DNA of 64,000 nt from Labia minor (Eukaryota; Arthropoda; Insecta; Dermaptera; Spongiphoridae): NCBI GenBank assembly GCA_963082975.1, contig OY720350.1, forward strand, positions 12,246,910 through 12,310,909, written 5' to 3'. The position numbers were made by a program, and so were the translations under genes. The notes under the pieces are model-generated. The model saw nothing but the letters and a program-made list of their open reading frames with translations. It did not search any database and was not told the origin of the DNA. Below are positions 25,707 through 36,200 of the stretch, piece by piece. The stretch's first letter is position 1; each line of letters opens with the position of its first letter.

Positions 25707-28700
25707 ATGGAATTTCTTAAAATTGAACCACTACACCGACACAACTATGATACCTGGAAGATTCAGATGGAAGCCATCCTAGTAAAAAATGGATATTGGA
25801 ACATAGTCTCCGGAAACCAAAAAAGGTCAAATATTGATGAAAAAGATACGAAAGGGATTGAAAAATGGGATCTCCTGGACCAAAAAGCTAAGTCTGATCT
25901 AATTTTATCAATAACACCTAGAGAATTAAGGATAGTTAAAAATTTAAATAGCTCAAGTGAAATATGGAATAAATTAAAGGAAACCTTTGAAAGTAAAGGT
26001 CCAGCCAAAAAGGCTTATTTGTTAAAGAAACTAATTTTAAGTAAAATGAATATAAGTGATAATATGGATGACTATTTAAATACATTTTGTGAAATTATAG
26101 AAAAATTAAAAGATATTGAATTTATAATAAATGATGAACTATTATGTATAATATTATTATATAGTCTACCAGACGAATATGAAAATTTTAGATGTGCTAT
26201 AGAAACAAGGGACACTTTGCCATCTTTAGATAAATTAAAAATAAAATTATTGGAAGAGTTTGAATGTCGGGGAAGTCAAGGCGATTCCTCAAATCAAAGT
26301 AACTTTATTAAAAATAGAAATAAAAATAGACCTATTAATAAAAATTATAATTTTAAAAATAATCCTTACAAAAATAATTCTTTAAATAAATATAATGAAA
26401 ATAATAATAATAAATATAATACGAATAAAAAACATAATTTTTTCAACAGGGATAAAAGGTCAACTGATTATAATAAATTTAGTAATTTAAATAATGAAAT
26501 TAAAAATAAAATTATATGTTTCCGTTGTAAGGGAGAAGGCCATAAAATTTCTCAATGTCCATCTAAGTCGACTCATATGTTAGCCCTAAAAGTCACTGAT
26601 GATAAAAATGATTGGATTTTAGATTCTGGCTGTACAAATCACATGATAAATAATAAAGAATTACTGGAAAATATAAGACATCCAAAACTAAATTGTTTAA
26701 CACTAGCCGATAACAGTAAAATAAATATTGATTGTATTGGTGATATGATTATTAACATAAATAATAGACAAATTGAATTAACAGATGTACTATATGTTCC
26801 CAAATTAAAAACGAATTTATTATCTGTCGGGTCATTTACTGATAAGAATTTTGAAGTTTTATTTAAAAATCATAATGCATTTATAACGAATAATGACGAA
26901 CTAATGTTTACAGCTAAGAAAAAGGAGAACGGATTATATTATTTAAATGAAAATATTAAAAATAAAGATAAAAATGATTTTTCATATTATTTAAATAAAA
27001 ATAAATTATCAAAATTAGACATATGGCATAAAAGATACGGACATTTAAATGAAAGAGATTTAAAACTAATAACCAAATCAGATCAAGTTTTCGGTTTAGA
27101 CCAAAGTATATTAAATGAAAATTTAAATAATTGTGAAATATGCATTAAAGGAAAATTATCTCAAACACCTTTTAAAAATTCAAATTCACAGAAAAATTTA
27201 GAAATATTGGAAATAATCCATACGTCTATCGGTGGAAATAAATATTTCATTACTTTTATAGACGAAGCAAGCAGATATTGCGAAGTTAAATTTCTAAAAT
27301 ACAAAAGTCAAGCTTTTGAAGCATTTATTGAATATAAAAATTATATTGAAAACATGACAGATAAAAGGATTAAATATTTGCAATCAGATAATGGAAAAGA
27401 ATACATTAATAATAGATTTAATAATTTTTTAAAAAAATCAGGAATTAAGCGAAGATTAACAGTTCCTTATACGCCCCAACAAAATGGATTATCTGAACGT
27501 ATGAACAAGACTCTATTGGAGATGACGAGATGTATGTTAATACAAGCAAATCTAGAACATTCCTTTTGGGCAGAAGCAGTAATAACTGCATGTTATTTGA
27601 GGAACAGAAGCCCAACATCATCTTTAAAAGGACAAATACCTTATAACATCCTTACAAACAAAAAATTTAATGTCTCACATTTAAGAACTTTTGGTATGAG
27701 AGTACATTTTTTAAATAAAAATAATAAAAATAAATTAAATTCAAGAACAATTGAAGGAATTTTTATAGGTTATTGCGAGGAAAGCAAAGCTTATAGAGTA
27801 TATGATCCCATGACCAGAAGGGTACATATTACTCGAGATATTAAATTTATAAACGAATTTTATAATAAAAATGGAGATAATTTAAAATATAATGATTTAT
27901 TAGAAGAAAATTCAAAATACAACAGCTTGGACATAATGATTGATAAACATAATAATGATGCATCTTTAGAAAGTGATATAGACGAAAATAACATTGACCA
28001 ACAGAGAGGAAGAGGACGTCCTAAAATGATTAAAAGTGGAAATAGGGGAAGACCCAGAAAAGTCTATCAATACAAAAAATCCGAAAGTGAAAATGATGAA
28101 GAAACAATTCCCAGCTCTAGAGACAGTGATGTCTTAAGTTCAGAAGATGAACTCTCGATAGAAACGACCGAAGGAGAGGTCCAAGGACTTAATGTAGAAC
28201 TGAAAATTAAAGATGCACTATTGCAAGAAGACTCGAACTTATGGAAAACAGCCATGAGGAAAGAAATGATTACATTAATTAAAAACGATACTTGGACAAT
28301 GGTCAGGAAACACGAAAATCAAAATATAGTGGGTAGTCGTTTTGTCTTAACGACCAAAAATGCTAATACTAAAAAGGCCAGGTTAGTCGCCAAGGGATAT
28401 AGCCAAACTTATTCTATAGATTATTTTGATACTTATTCACCTGTCGCCAGAATGAGCAGCGTGAGGACACTAATGGCTAAGTCTATAGAAGAAAAGTGGT
28501 GCATTGAACAAATGGACGTGGAGGCAGCATATTTAAATGGTGAACTGGAAGAGAACATTTACATGGAATGTCCTGAAGGGTTTAACGACATATTGAAAGA
28601 TTTAGTCGAAAATGAAAATGAAAATATAAAAAAGATTGCATTACAAATGATAAAAGACTTAAAAAAGGGGAAAAATATATTAAAATTAAAAAAGGCTATA

Positions 28701-29084
28701 TACGGATTGAAACAATCCGGACGCCAATGGTACAAAAAATTAGACATAAAATTAAAAAATTTAGGAATGTCTCCATTGGAGAGTGATCCATGCATATATA
28801 TTAAAAATAATAATAATAATAATAAAAACGTATTAATATTAATCATTTACGTGGATGATATAATCATAATGGGATCAAATAAAAAGGATATTAATGAATT
28901 TAAAAAGAATTTGTCTAATGATTTTAACATGAAAGACATGGGAGAAATAAATCAATATTTAGGCATAAAGTTTGAATACGATAGAGATAAAAACGTCTTA
29001 AGTATGCCTGCTGATTTTCTCACGAAAACCGTCTCAAAGGTCAAGCAAGAAGATTGTATGAGAAGACTCAAGCAAATGAATTAA
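25707..29084 (+). CDS. Copia-type Gag-Pol polyprotein, RNase H and part of integrase missing
   Basis: This single frame of 1125 residues starts at the ATG in aaaaATGG; the frame is open upstream to a TTG at 25668 but has no earlier ATG. In order it has a copia-type Gag domain (about 1-190), an Asn/Lys-rich low-complexity stretch (about 195-265), a CCHC zinc knuckle at Cys271, Cys274, His279 and Cys284, and an aspartic protease DSG at 306-308. The integrase zinc-binding residues are His441, His446, Cys476 and Cys479. The integrase core has Asp561 and Glu597 (D-35-E), but the segment with the first catalytic Asp is absent between Thr506 and Ser507. Two RGRP motifs lie at about 767-785. The RT has Asp937 and YVDD at 1048-1051. 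After Met1100 the frame jumps to the extreme C-terminal ADFLTK motif, so RT connection and RNase H are lost. The copia family norm is about 1300-1400 residues. It is probably not self-sufficient. Confidence 0.95.
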   Translation: MEFLKIEPLHRHNYDTWKIQMEAILVKNGYWNIVSGNQKRSNIDEKDTKGIEKWDLLDQKAKSDLILSITPRELRIVKNLNSSSEIWNKLKETFESKGPAKKAYLLKKLILSKMNISDNMDDYLNTFCEIIEKLKDIEFIINDELLCIILLYSLPDEYENFRCAIETRDTLPSLDKLKIKLLEEFECRGSQGDSSNQSNFIKNRNKNRPINKNYNFKNNPYKNNSLNKYNENNNNKYNTNKKHNFFNRDKRSTDYNKFSNLNNEIKNKIICFRCKGEGHKISQCPSKSTHMLALKVTDDKNDWILDSGCTNHMINNKELLENIRHPKLNCLTLADNSKINIDCIGDMIININNRQIELTDVLYVPKLKTNLLSVGSFTDKNFEVLFKNHNAFITNNDELMFTAKKKENGLYYLNENIKNKDKNDFSYYLNKNKLSKLDIWHKRYGHLNERDLKLITKSDQVFGLDQSILNENLNNCEICIKGKLSQTPFKNSNSQKNLEILEIIHTSIGGNKYFITFIDEASRYCEVKFLKYKSQAFEAFIEYKNYIENMTDKRIKYLQSDNGKEYINNRFNNFLKKSGIKRRLTVPYTPQQNGLSERMNKTLLEMTRCMLIQANLEHSFWAEAVITACYLRNRSPTSSLKGQIPYNILTNKKFNVSHLRTFGMRVHFLNKNNKNKLNSRTIEGIFIGYCEESKAYRVYDPMTRRVHITRDIKFINEFYNKNGDNLKYNDLLEENSKYNSLDIMIDKHNNDASLESDIDENNIDQQRGRGRPKMIKSGNRGRPRKVYQYKKSESENDEETIPSSRDSDVLSSEDELSIETTEGEVQGLNVELKIKDALLQEDSNLWKTAMRKEMITLIKNDTWTMVRKHENQNIVGSRFVLTTKNANTKKARLVAKGYSQTYSIDYFDTYSPVARMSSVRTLMAKSIEEKWCIEQMDVEAAYLNGELEENIYMECPEGFNDILKDLVENENENIKKIALQMIKDLKKGKNILKLKKAIYGLKQSGRQWYKKLDIKLKNLGMSPLESDPCIYIKNNNNNNKNVLILIIYVDDIIIMGSNKKDINEFKKNLSNDFNMKDMGEINQYLGIKFEYDRDKNVLSMPADFLTKTVSKVKQEDCMRRLKQMN

Positions 29085-29143
29085 TTAAAAAAAAAATGTT
29101 TATATTGTAAAATTGTATTTATTTATATTTTAATTATTCACTT
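29085..29143 (+). other. 3' untranslated stretch between ORF and polypurine tract
   Basis: AT-rich sequence between the TAA stop and the polypurine tract, with no frame or motif recognised. Confidence 0.6.
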
Positions 29144-29151
29144 GAAGGGGG
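29144..29151 (+). other. Polypurine tract
   Basis: GAAGGGGG is the only G-rich run near the 3' LTR and is the expected primer for plus-strand synthesis. Two bases (TG) separate it from the LTR TG terminus. This would fit integrase trimming two bases from the linear DNA end before joining. Confidence 0.8.
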
Positions 29152-29153
29152 TG

Positions 29154-29304
29154 TGTTAAAGTATATTAAAGTTGGTAACCCTGCACCTTCTTACCTGTAT
29201 ATATATATTTATAGTATGACCTTAGAGTAAATGTTCACCTTGTATTAAAAACACATTCAAACTCGAACAGTGCATTTTCATTAAACACATTTAAAACTCC
29301 AACA
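29154..29304 (+). repeat. 3' LTR
   Basis: This 151-bp sequence is identical by eye to the 5' LTR, exactly 3679 bp downstream of it. It is followed by the AAAAT target duplication and then by satellite in register. ATTAAA hexamers at 29244-29249 and 29280-29285 are candidate polyadenylation signals. Confidence 0.96.
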
Positions 29305-29832
29305 AAAATTAAAAAATGAAATTTTTAAAAATAAATAATAAATTCGTTCATTTTACATCCTAAAAATATTAAAAAAATATATTATTCATATTTCTAATTA
29401 AAAATTATTTTTTTATGCCGAAAACCTAGGGTCATCCTACGATGACATTTCATAATTTTTTCTGTAAAATTAAAAAATGAAATGTTTTAAAAAAAATAAT
29501 AAATTCGTTCATTTTACATCATAAAAATATTAAAAAAATATATTATTCATATTTCTAATTAAAAATTATTTTTTTATTCCGAAAACCTAGGGTCATCCTA
29601 CGATGACCTTTCATAATTTTTTCTGTAAAATTAAAAAATGAAATGTTTTAAAAAAAATAATAAATTCGTTCATTTTACATCATAAAAATATTAAAAAAAT
29701 ATATTATTGATATTTCTGATGAATAATTATTTTTTATGCCGAAAATCTAGGGTCATCCTACGATGACCTTTCATAATTTTTTCGGTAAAATTAAAAAATG
29801 AAATTTTTAAAAATAAATAATAAATTCGTTCA
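29305..29832. repeat. Satellite block between the element and the gap
   Basis: About 3.3 monomers continuing the array in phase from the element's target duplication. The first 261 bases equal 22256-22516. The order of types (gatgacattt, then attccg, then ttgat) also occurs near 35.5-35.9 kb. The block stops mid-monomer at the Ns. Confidence 0.95.
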
Positions 29833-30032
29833 NNNNNNNNNNNNNNNNNNNNNNNNNNNNNNNNNNNNNNNNNNNNNNNNNNNNNNNNNNNNNNNNNNNN
29901 NNNNNNNNNNNNNNNNNNNNNNNNNNNNNNNNNNNNNNNNNNNNNNNNNNNNNNNNNNNNNNNNNNNNNNNNNNNNNNNNNNNNNNNNNNNNNNNNNNNN
30001 NNNNNNNNNNNNNNNNNNNNNNNNNNNNNNNN
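29833..30032. other. Assembly gap of exactly 200 N
   Basis: A round-number run of unknown bases with the same satellite on both sides. A fixed length of this kind is usually a scaffolding placeholder, so the real distance is unknown. Any apparent frame crossing it is an artefact. Confidence 0.97.
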
Positions 30033-31110
30033 TTTTACATCCTAAAAATATTAAAAAAATATATTATTCATATTTATTACTAAAAATTATTTTTTTATGC
30101 CGAAAACCTAAGGTCATCCTACGATGACCTTTCATAATTTTTTCGGTAAAATTAAAAAATGAAATTTTTAAAAATAAATAATAAATTCGTTCATTTTACA
30201 TCATAAAAATATTAAAAAAATATATTATTCATATTTCTAATTAAAAATTATTTTTTTATGCCGAAAACCTAGGGTCATCCTACGATGACCTTTCATAATT
30301 TTTTCTGTAAAATTAAAAAATGAAATGGTTTAAAAAAAATAATAAATTCGTTCATTTTACATCATAAAAATATTAAAAAAATATATTATTGATATTTCTG
30401 ATGAATAATTATTTTTTATGCCGAAAATCTAGGGTCATCCTACGATGACCTTTCATAATTTTTTCGGTAAAATTAAAAATGAAATGTTTTAAAAAAAATA
30501 ATAAATTCGTTCATTTTACATCATAAAAATATTAAAAAAATATATTATTCATATTTCTAATTAAAAATTATTTTTTTTTGCCGAAAACCTAGGGTCATCC
30601 TACGATGACCTTTCATAATTTTTTCTGTAAAATTAAAAAATGAAATGTTTTAAAAAAATAATAAATTCGTTCATTTTACATCATAAAAATATTAAAAAAA
30701 TATATTATTCATATTTCTTACTAAAAATTATTTTTTTATGCCGAAAACCTAGGGTCATCCAACGATGACCTTTCATAATTTTTACGGTAAAATTAAAAAA
30801 TGAAATTTTTAAAAATAAATAATAAATTCGTTCATTTTACATCCTAAAAATTTACAAAAATATATTATTCATATTTCTTAGTAAAAATTATTTTTTTATG
30901 CCGAAAACCTAGGGTCATCCTACGATGACCTTTCATAATTTTTACGGTAAGATTAAAAAATGAAATGTTTTAAAAAAAATAATAAATTCGTTCATTTTAC
31001 ATCATAAAAATATTAAAAAAATATATTATTCATATTTATTACTAAAAATTATTTTTTTATGCCGATAACCTAAGTTCATCTTACGATGACCTTTCATAAT
31101 TTTTTCGGTA
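30033..31110. repeat. Block repeated at about 32281-33350 (offset 2248 bp, 14 monomers)
   Basis: Shared markers are aattaaaaatgaaatg (one A lost), tttttttgccg, catccaacgatg and atttacaaaaat (30843 and 33091). At the far end copy 1 reads ccgataacctaagttcatcttacgatg, while copy 2 has lost the acgatg bases. The block starts at the assembly gap, so its left limit is unknown. Confidence 0.75.
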
Positions 31111-33299
31111 AAATTAAAAAATGAAATTTTTAAAAATAAATAATAAATTCGTTCATTTTACATCATAAAAATATTAAAAAAATATATTATTCATATTTCT
31201 AATTAAAAATTATTTTTTTATGCCGAAAACCTAGGGTCATCCTACGATGACCTTTCCTAATTTTTTCTGTAAAATTAAAAAATGAAATGTTTTAAAAAAA
31301 ATAATAAATTCGTTCATTTTACATCATAAAAATATTAAAAAAATATATTATTGATATTTCTGATGAATAATTATTTTTTATGCCGAAAATCTAGGGTCAT
31401 CCTACGATGACCTTTCATAATTTTTTCGGTAAAATTAAAAAATGAAATGGTTTAAAAAAAATAATAAATTCGTTCATTTTACATCATAAAAATATTAAAA
31501 AAATATATTATTCATATTTCTAATTAAAAATTATTTTTTTATGCCGAAAACCTAGGGTCATCCTACGATGACCTTTCATAATTTTTTCTGTAAAATTAAA
31601 AAATGAAATGTTTTAAAAAAAATAATAAATTCGTTCATTTTACATCATAAAAATATTAAAAAAATATATTATTGATATTTCTGATGAATAATTATTTTTT
31701 ATGCCGAAAATCTAGGGTCATCCTACGATGACCTTTCATAATTTTTTCGGTAAAATTAAAAAATGAAATGGTTTAAAAAAAATAATAAATTCGTTCATTT
31801 TACATCATAAAAATATTAAAAAAATATATTATTCATATTTCTAATTAAAAATTATTTTTTTATGCCGAAAACCTAGGGTCATCCTACGATGACCTTTCAT
31901 AATTTTTTCTGTAAAATTAAAAAATGAAATGTTTTAAAAAAAATAATAAATTCGTTCATTTTACATCATAAAAATATTAAAAAAATATATTATTCATATT
32001 TCTTACTAAAAATTATTTTTTTATGCCGAAAACCTAGGGTCATCCTACGATGACCTTTCATAATTTTTACGGTAAAATTAAAAAATGAAATTTTTAAAAA
32101 TAAATAATAAATTCGTTCATTTTACATCCTAAAAATATTAAAAAAATATATTATTCATATTTCTTAGTAAAAATTATTTTTTTATGCCGAAAACCTAGGG
32201 TCATCCTACGATGACCTTTCATAATTTTTACGGTAAGATTAAAAAATGAAATGTTTTAAAAAAAATAAAAAAATCGTTCATTTTACATCATAAAAATATT
32301 AAAAAAATATATTATTCATATTTATTACTAAAAATTATTTTTTTATGCCGAAAACCTAAGGTCATCCTACGATGACCTTTCATAATTTTTTCGGTAAAAT
32401 TAAAAAATGAAATTTTTAAAAATAAATAATAAATTCGTTCATTTTACATCATAAAAATATTAAAAAAATATATTATTCATATTTCTAATTAAAAATTATT
32501 TTTTTATGACGAAAACCTAGGGTCATCCTACGATTACCTTTCATAATTTTTTCTGTAAAATTAAAAAATGAAATGGTTTAAAAAAAATAATAAATTCGTT
32601 CATTTTACATCATAAAAATATTAAAAAAATATATTATTGATATTTCTGATGAATAATTATTTTTTATGCCGAAAATCTAGGGTCATCCTACGATGACCTT
32701 TCATAATTTTTTCGGTAAAATTAAAAATGAAATGTTTTAAAAAAAATAATAAATTCGTTCATTTTACATCATAAAAATATTAAAAAAATATATTATTCAT
32801 ATTTCTAATTAAAAATTATTTTTTTTTGCCGAAAACCTAGGGTCATCCTACGATGACCTTTCATAATTTTTTCTGTAAAATTAAAAAATGAAATGTTTTA
32901 AAAAAATAATAAATTCGTTCATTTTACATCATAAAAATATTAAAAAAATATATTATTCATATTTCTTACTAAAAATTATTTTTTTATGCCGAAAACCTAG
33001 GGTCATCCAACGATGACCTTTCATAATTTTTACGGTAAAATTAAAAAATGAAATTTTTAAAAATAAATAATAAATTCGTTCATTTTACATCCTAAAAATT
33101 TACAAAAATATATTATTCATATTTCTTAGTAAAAATTATTTTTTTATGCCGAAAACCTAGGGTCATCCTACGATGACCTTTCATAATTTTTACGGTAAGA
33201 TTAAAAAATGAAATGTTTTAAAAAAAATAATAAATTCGTTCATTTTACATCATAAAAATATTAAAAAAATATATTATTCATATTTATTACTAAAAATTA

Positions 33300-36200
33300 T
33301 TTTTTTATGCCGAAAACCTAAGTTCATCCTGACCTTTCATAATTTTTTCGGTAAAATTAAAAAATGAAATTTTTAAAAATAAATAATAAATTCGTTCATT
33401 TTACATCATAAAAATATTAAAAAAATATATTATTCATATTTCTAATTAAAAATTATTTTTTTATGCCGAAAACCTAGGGTCATCCTACGATGACCTTTCC
33501 TAATTTTTTCTGTAAAATTAAAAAATGAAATGTTTTAAAAAAAATAATAAATTCGTTCATTTTACATCATAAAAATATTAAAAAAATATATTATTGAAAT
33601 TTCTGATGAATAATTATTTTTTATGGCGAAAATCTAGGGTCATCCTACGATGACCTTTCATAATTTTTTCTGTAAAATTAAAAAATGAAATGTTTTAAAA
33701 AAAATAATAAATTCGTTCATTTTACATCATAAAAATATTAAAAAAATATATTATTGATATTTCTGATGAATAATTATTTTTTATGCCGAAAATCTAGGGT
33801 CATCCTACGATGACCTTTCATAATTTTTTCGGTAAAATTAAAAAATGAAATTTTTAAAAATAAATAATAAATTCGTTCATTTTGCATCATAAAAATATTA
33901 AAAAAATATATTATTCATATTTCTAATTAAAAATTATTTTTTTATGCCGAAAACCTAGGGTCATCCTACGATGACCTTTCATAATTTTTTCTGTAAAATT
34001 AAAAAATGAAATGTTTTAAAAAAAATAATAAATTCGTTCATTTTACATCATAAAAATATTAAAAAAATATATTATTGATATTTCTGATGAATAATTATTT
34101 TTTATGCCGAAAATCTAGGGTCATCCTACGATGACCTTTCATAATTTTTTCGGTAAAATTAAAAAATGAAATGTTTTAAAAAAAATAATAAATTCGTTCA
34201 TTTTACATCATAAAAATATTAAAAAAATATATTATTCATATTTCTAATTAAAAATTATTTTTTTATGCCGAAAACCTAGGGTCATCCTACAATGACCTTT
34301 CATAATTTTTTCTGTAAAATTAAAAAATGAAATGTTTTAAAAAAAATAATAAATTCGTTCATTTTACATCATAAAAATATTAAAAAAATATATTATTGAT
34401 ATTTCTGATGAATAATTATTTTTTATGCCGAAAATCTAGGGTCATCCTACGATGACCTTTCATAATTTTTTCTGTAAAATTAAAAAATGAAATGTTTTAA
34501 AAAAAATAATAAATTCGTTCATTTTACATCATAAAAATATTAAAAAAATATATTATTCATATTTCTTACTAAAAATTATTTTTTTATGCCGAAAACCTAG
34601 GGTCATCCTACGATGACCTTTCATAATTTTTACTGTAAAATTAAAAAATGAAATTTTTAAAAATAAATAATAAATTCGTTCATTTTACATCATAAAAATA
34701 TTAAAAAAATATATTATTCATATTTCTTAGTAAAAATTATTTTTTTATGCCGAAAACCTAGGGTCATCCTACGATGACCTTTCATAATTTTTACGGTAAA
34801 ATTAAAAAATGAAATGTTTTAAAAAAAATAATAAATTCGTTCATTTTACATCATAAAAATATTAAAAAAATATATTATTGATATTTCTGATGAATAATTA
34901 TTTTTTATGCCGAAAATCTAGGGTCATCCTACGATGACCTTTCATAATTTTTTCGGTAAAATTAAAAAATGAAATGTTTTAAAAAAAATAATAAATTCGT
35001 TCATTTTACATCATAAAAATATTAAAAAAATATATTATTGATATTTCTGATGAATAATTATTTTTTATGCCGAAAATCTAGGGTCATCCTACGATGACCT
35101 TTCATAATTTTTTCTGTAAAATTAAAAAATGAAATGTTTTAAAAAAAATAATAAATTCGTTCATTTTACATCATAAAAATATTAAAAAAATATATTATTC
35201 ATATTTCTAATTAAAAATTATTTTTTTATGCCGAAAACCTAGGGTCATCCTACGATGACCTTTCATAATTTTTTCTGTAAAATTAAAAAATGAAATGTTT
35301 TAAAAAAAATAATAAATTCGATCATTTTACATCATAAAAATATTAAAAAAATATATTATTGATATTTCTGATGAATAATTATTTTTTATGCCGAAAATCT
35401 AGGGTCATCCTACGATGACCTTTCATAATTTTTTCGGTAAAATTAAAAAATGAAATTTTTAAAAATAAATAATAAATTCGTTCATTTTACATCCTAAAAA
35501 TATTAAAAAAATATATTATTCATATTTCTAATTAAAAATTATTTTTTTATGCCGAAAACCTAGGGTCATCCTACGATGACATTTCATAATTTTTTCTGTA
35601 AAATTAAAAAATGAAATGTTTTAAAAAAAATAATAAATTCGTTCATTTTACATCATAAAAATATTAAAAAAATATATTATTCATATTTCTAATTAAAAAT
35701 TATTTTTTTATTCCGAAAACCTAGGGTCATCCTACGATGACCTTTCATAATTTTTTCTGTAAAATTAAAAAATGAAATGTTTTAAAAAAAATAATAAATT
35801 CGTTCATTTTACATCATAAAAATATTAAAAAAATATATTATTGATATTTCTGATGAATAATTATTTTTTATGCCGAAAATCTAGGGTCATCCTACGATGA
35901 CCTTTCATAATTTTTTCGGTAAAATTAAAAAATGAAATTTTTAAAAATAAATAATAAATTCGTTCATTTTACATCCTAAAAATATTAAAAAAATATATTA
36001 TTCATATTTCTAATTAAAAATTATTTTTTTATGCCGAAAACCTAGGGTCATCCTACGATGACCTTTCATAATTTTTTCTGTAAAATTAAAAAATGAAATG
36101 TTTTAAAAAAAATAATAAATTCGTTCATTTTACATCATAAAAATATTAAAAAAATATATTATTGATATTTCTGATGAATAATTATTTTTTATGCCGAAAA

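Larger units (their letters stand above)
25475..29304 (+). mobile_element. Ty1/copia-superfamily LTR retrotransposon, full length with internal deletions
   Basis: A 3830-bp element made of two 151-bp LTRs, a primer-binding site, one long frame with gag, protease, integrase and reverse transcriptase in copia order (integrase before RT), a polypurine tract and a 5-bp target duplication. The two LTRs look identical, so insertion was recent. At 3.8 kb it is shorter than typical copia elements of about 5 kb, because the LTRs are short and the coding region lacks almost all of RNase H plus a small integrase segment. No envelope-like frame is present. It is inserted in a satellite monomer and is the only protein-coding sequence in the window. 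Confidence 0.96.

Noticed and set aside
25763-26008. Antisense frame in the gag region, and similar ones at 28067-28255 and 28559-28846
   Set aside because: Shadows on the opposite strand of the Gag-Pol frame, with no recognisable domain or start context.
29798-30127. 109-codon open frame across the N run
   Set aside because: Open only because Ns translate as X; both ends are satellite sequence.
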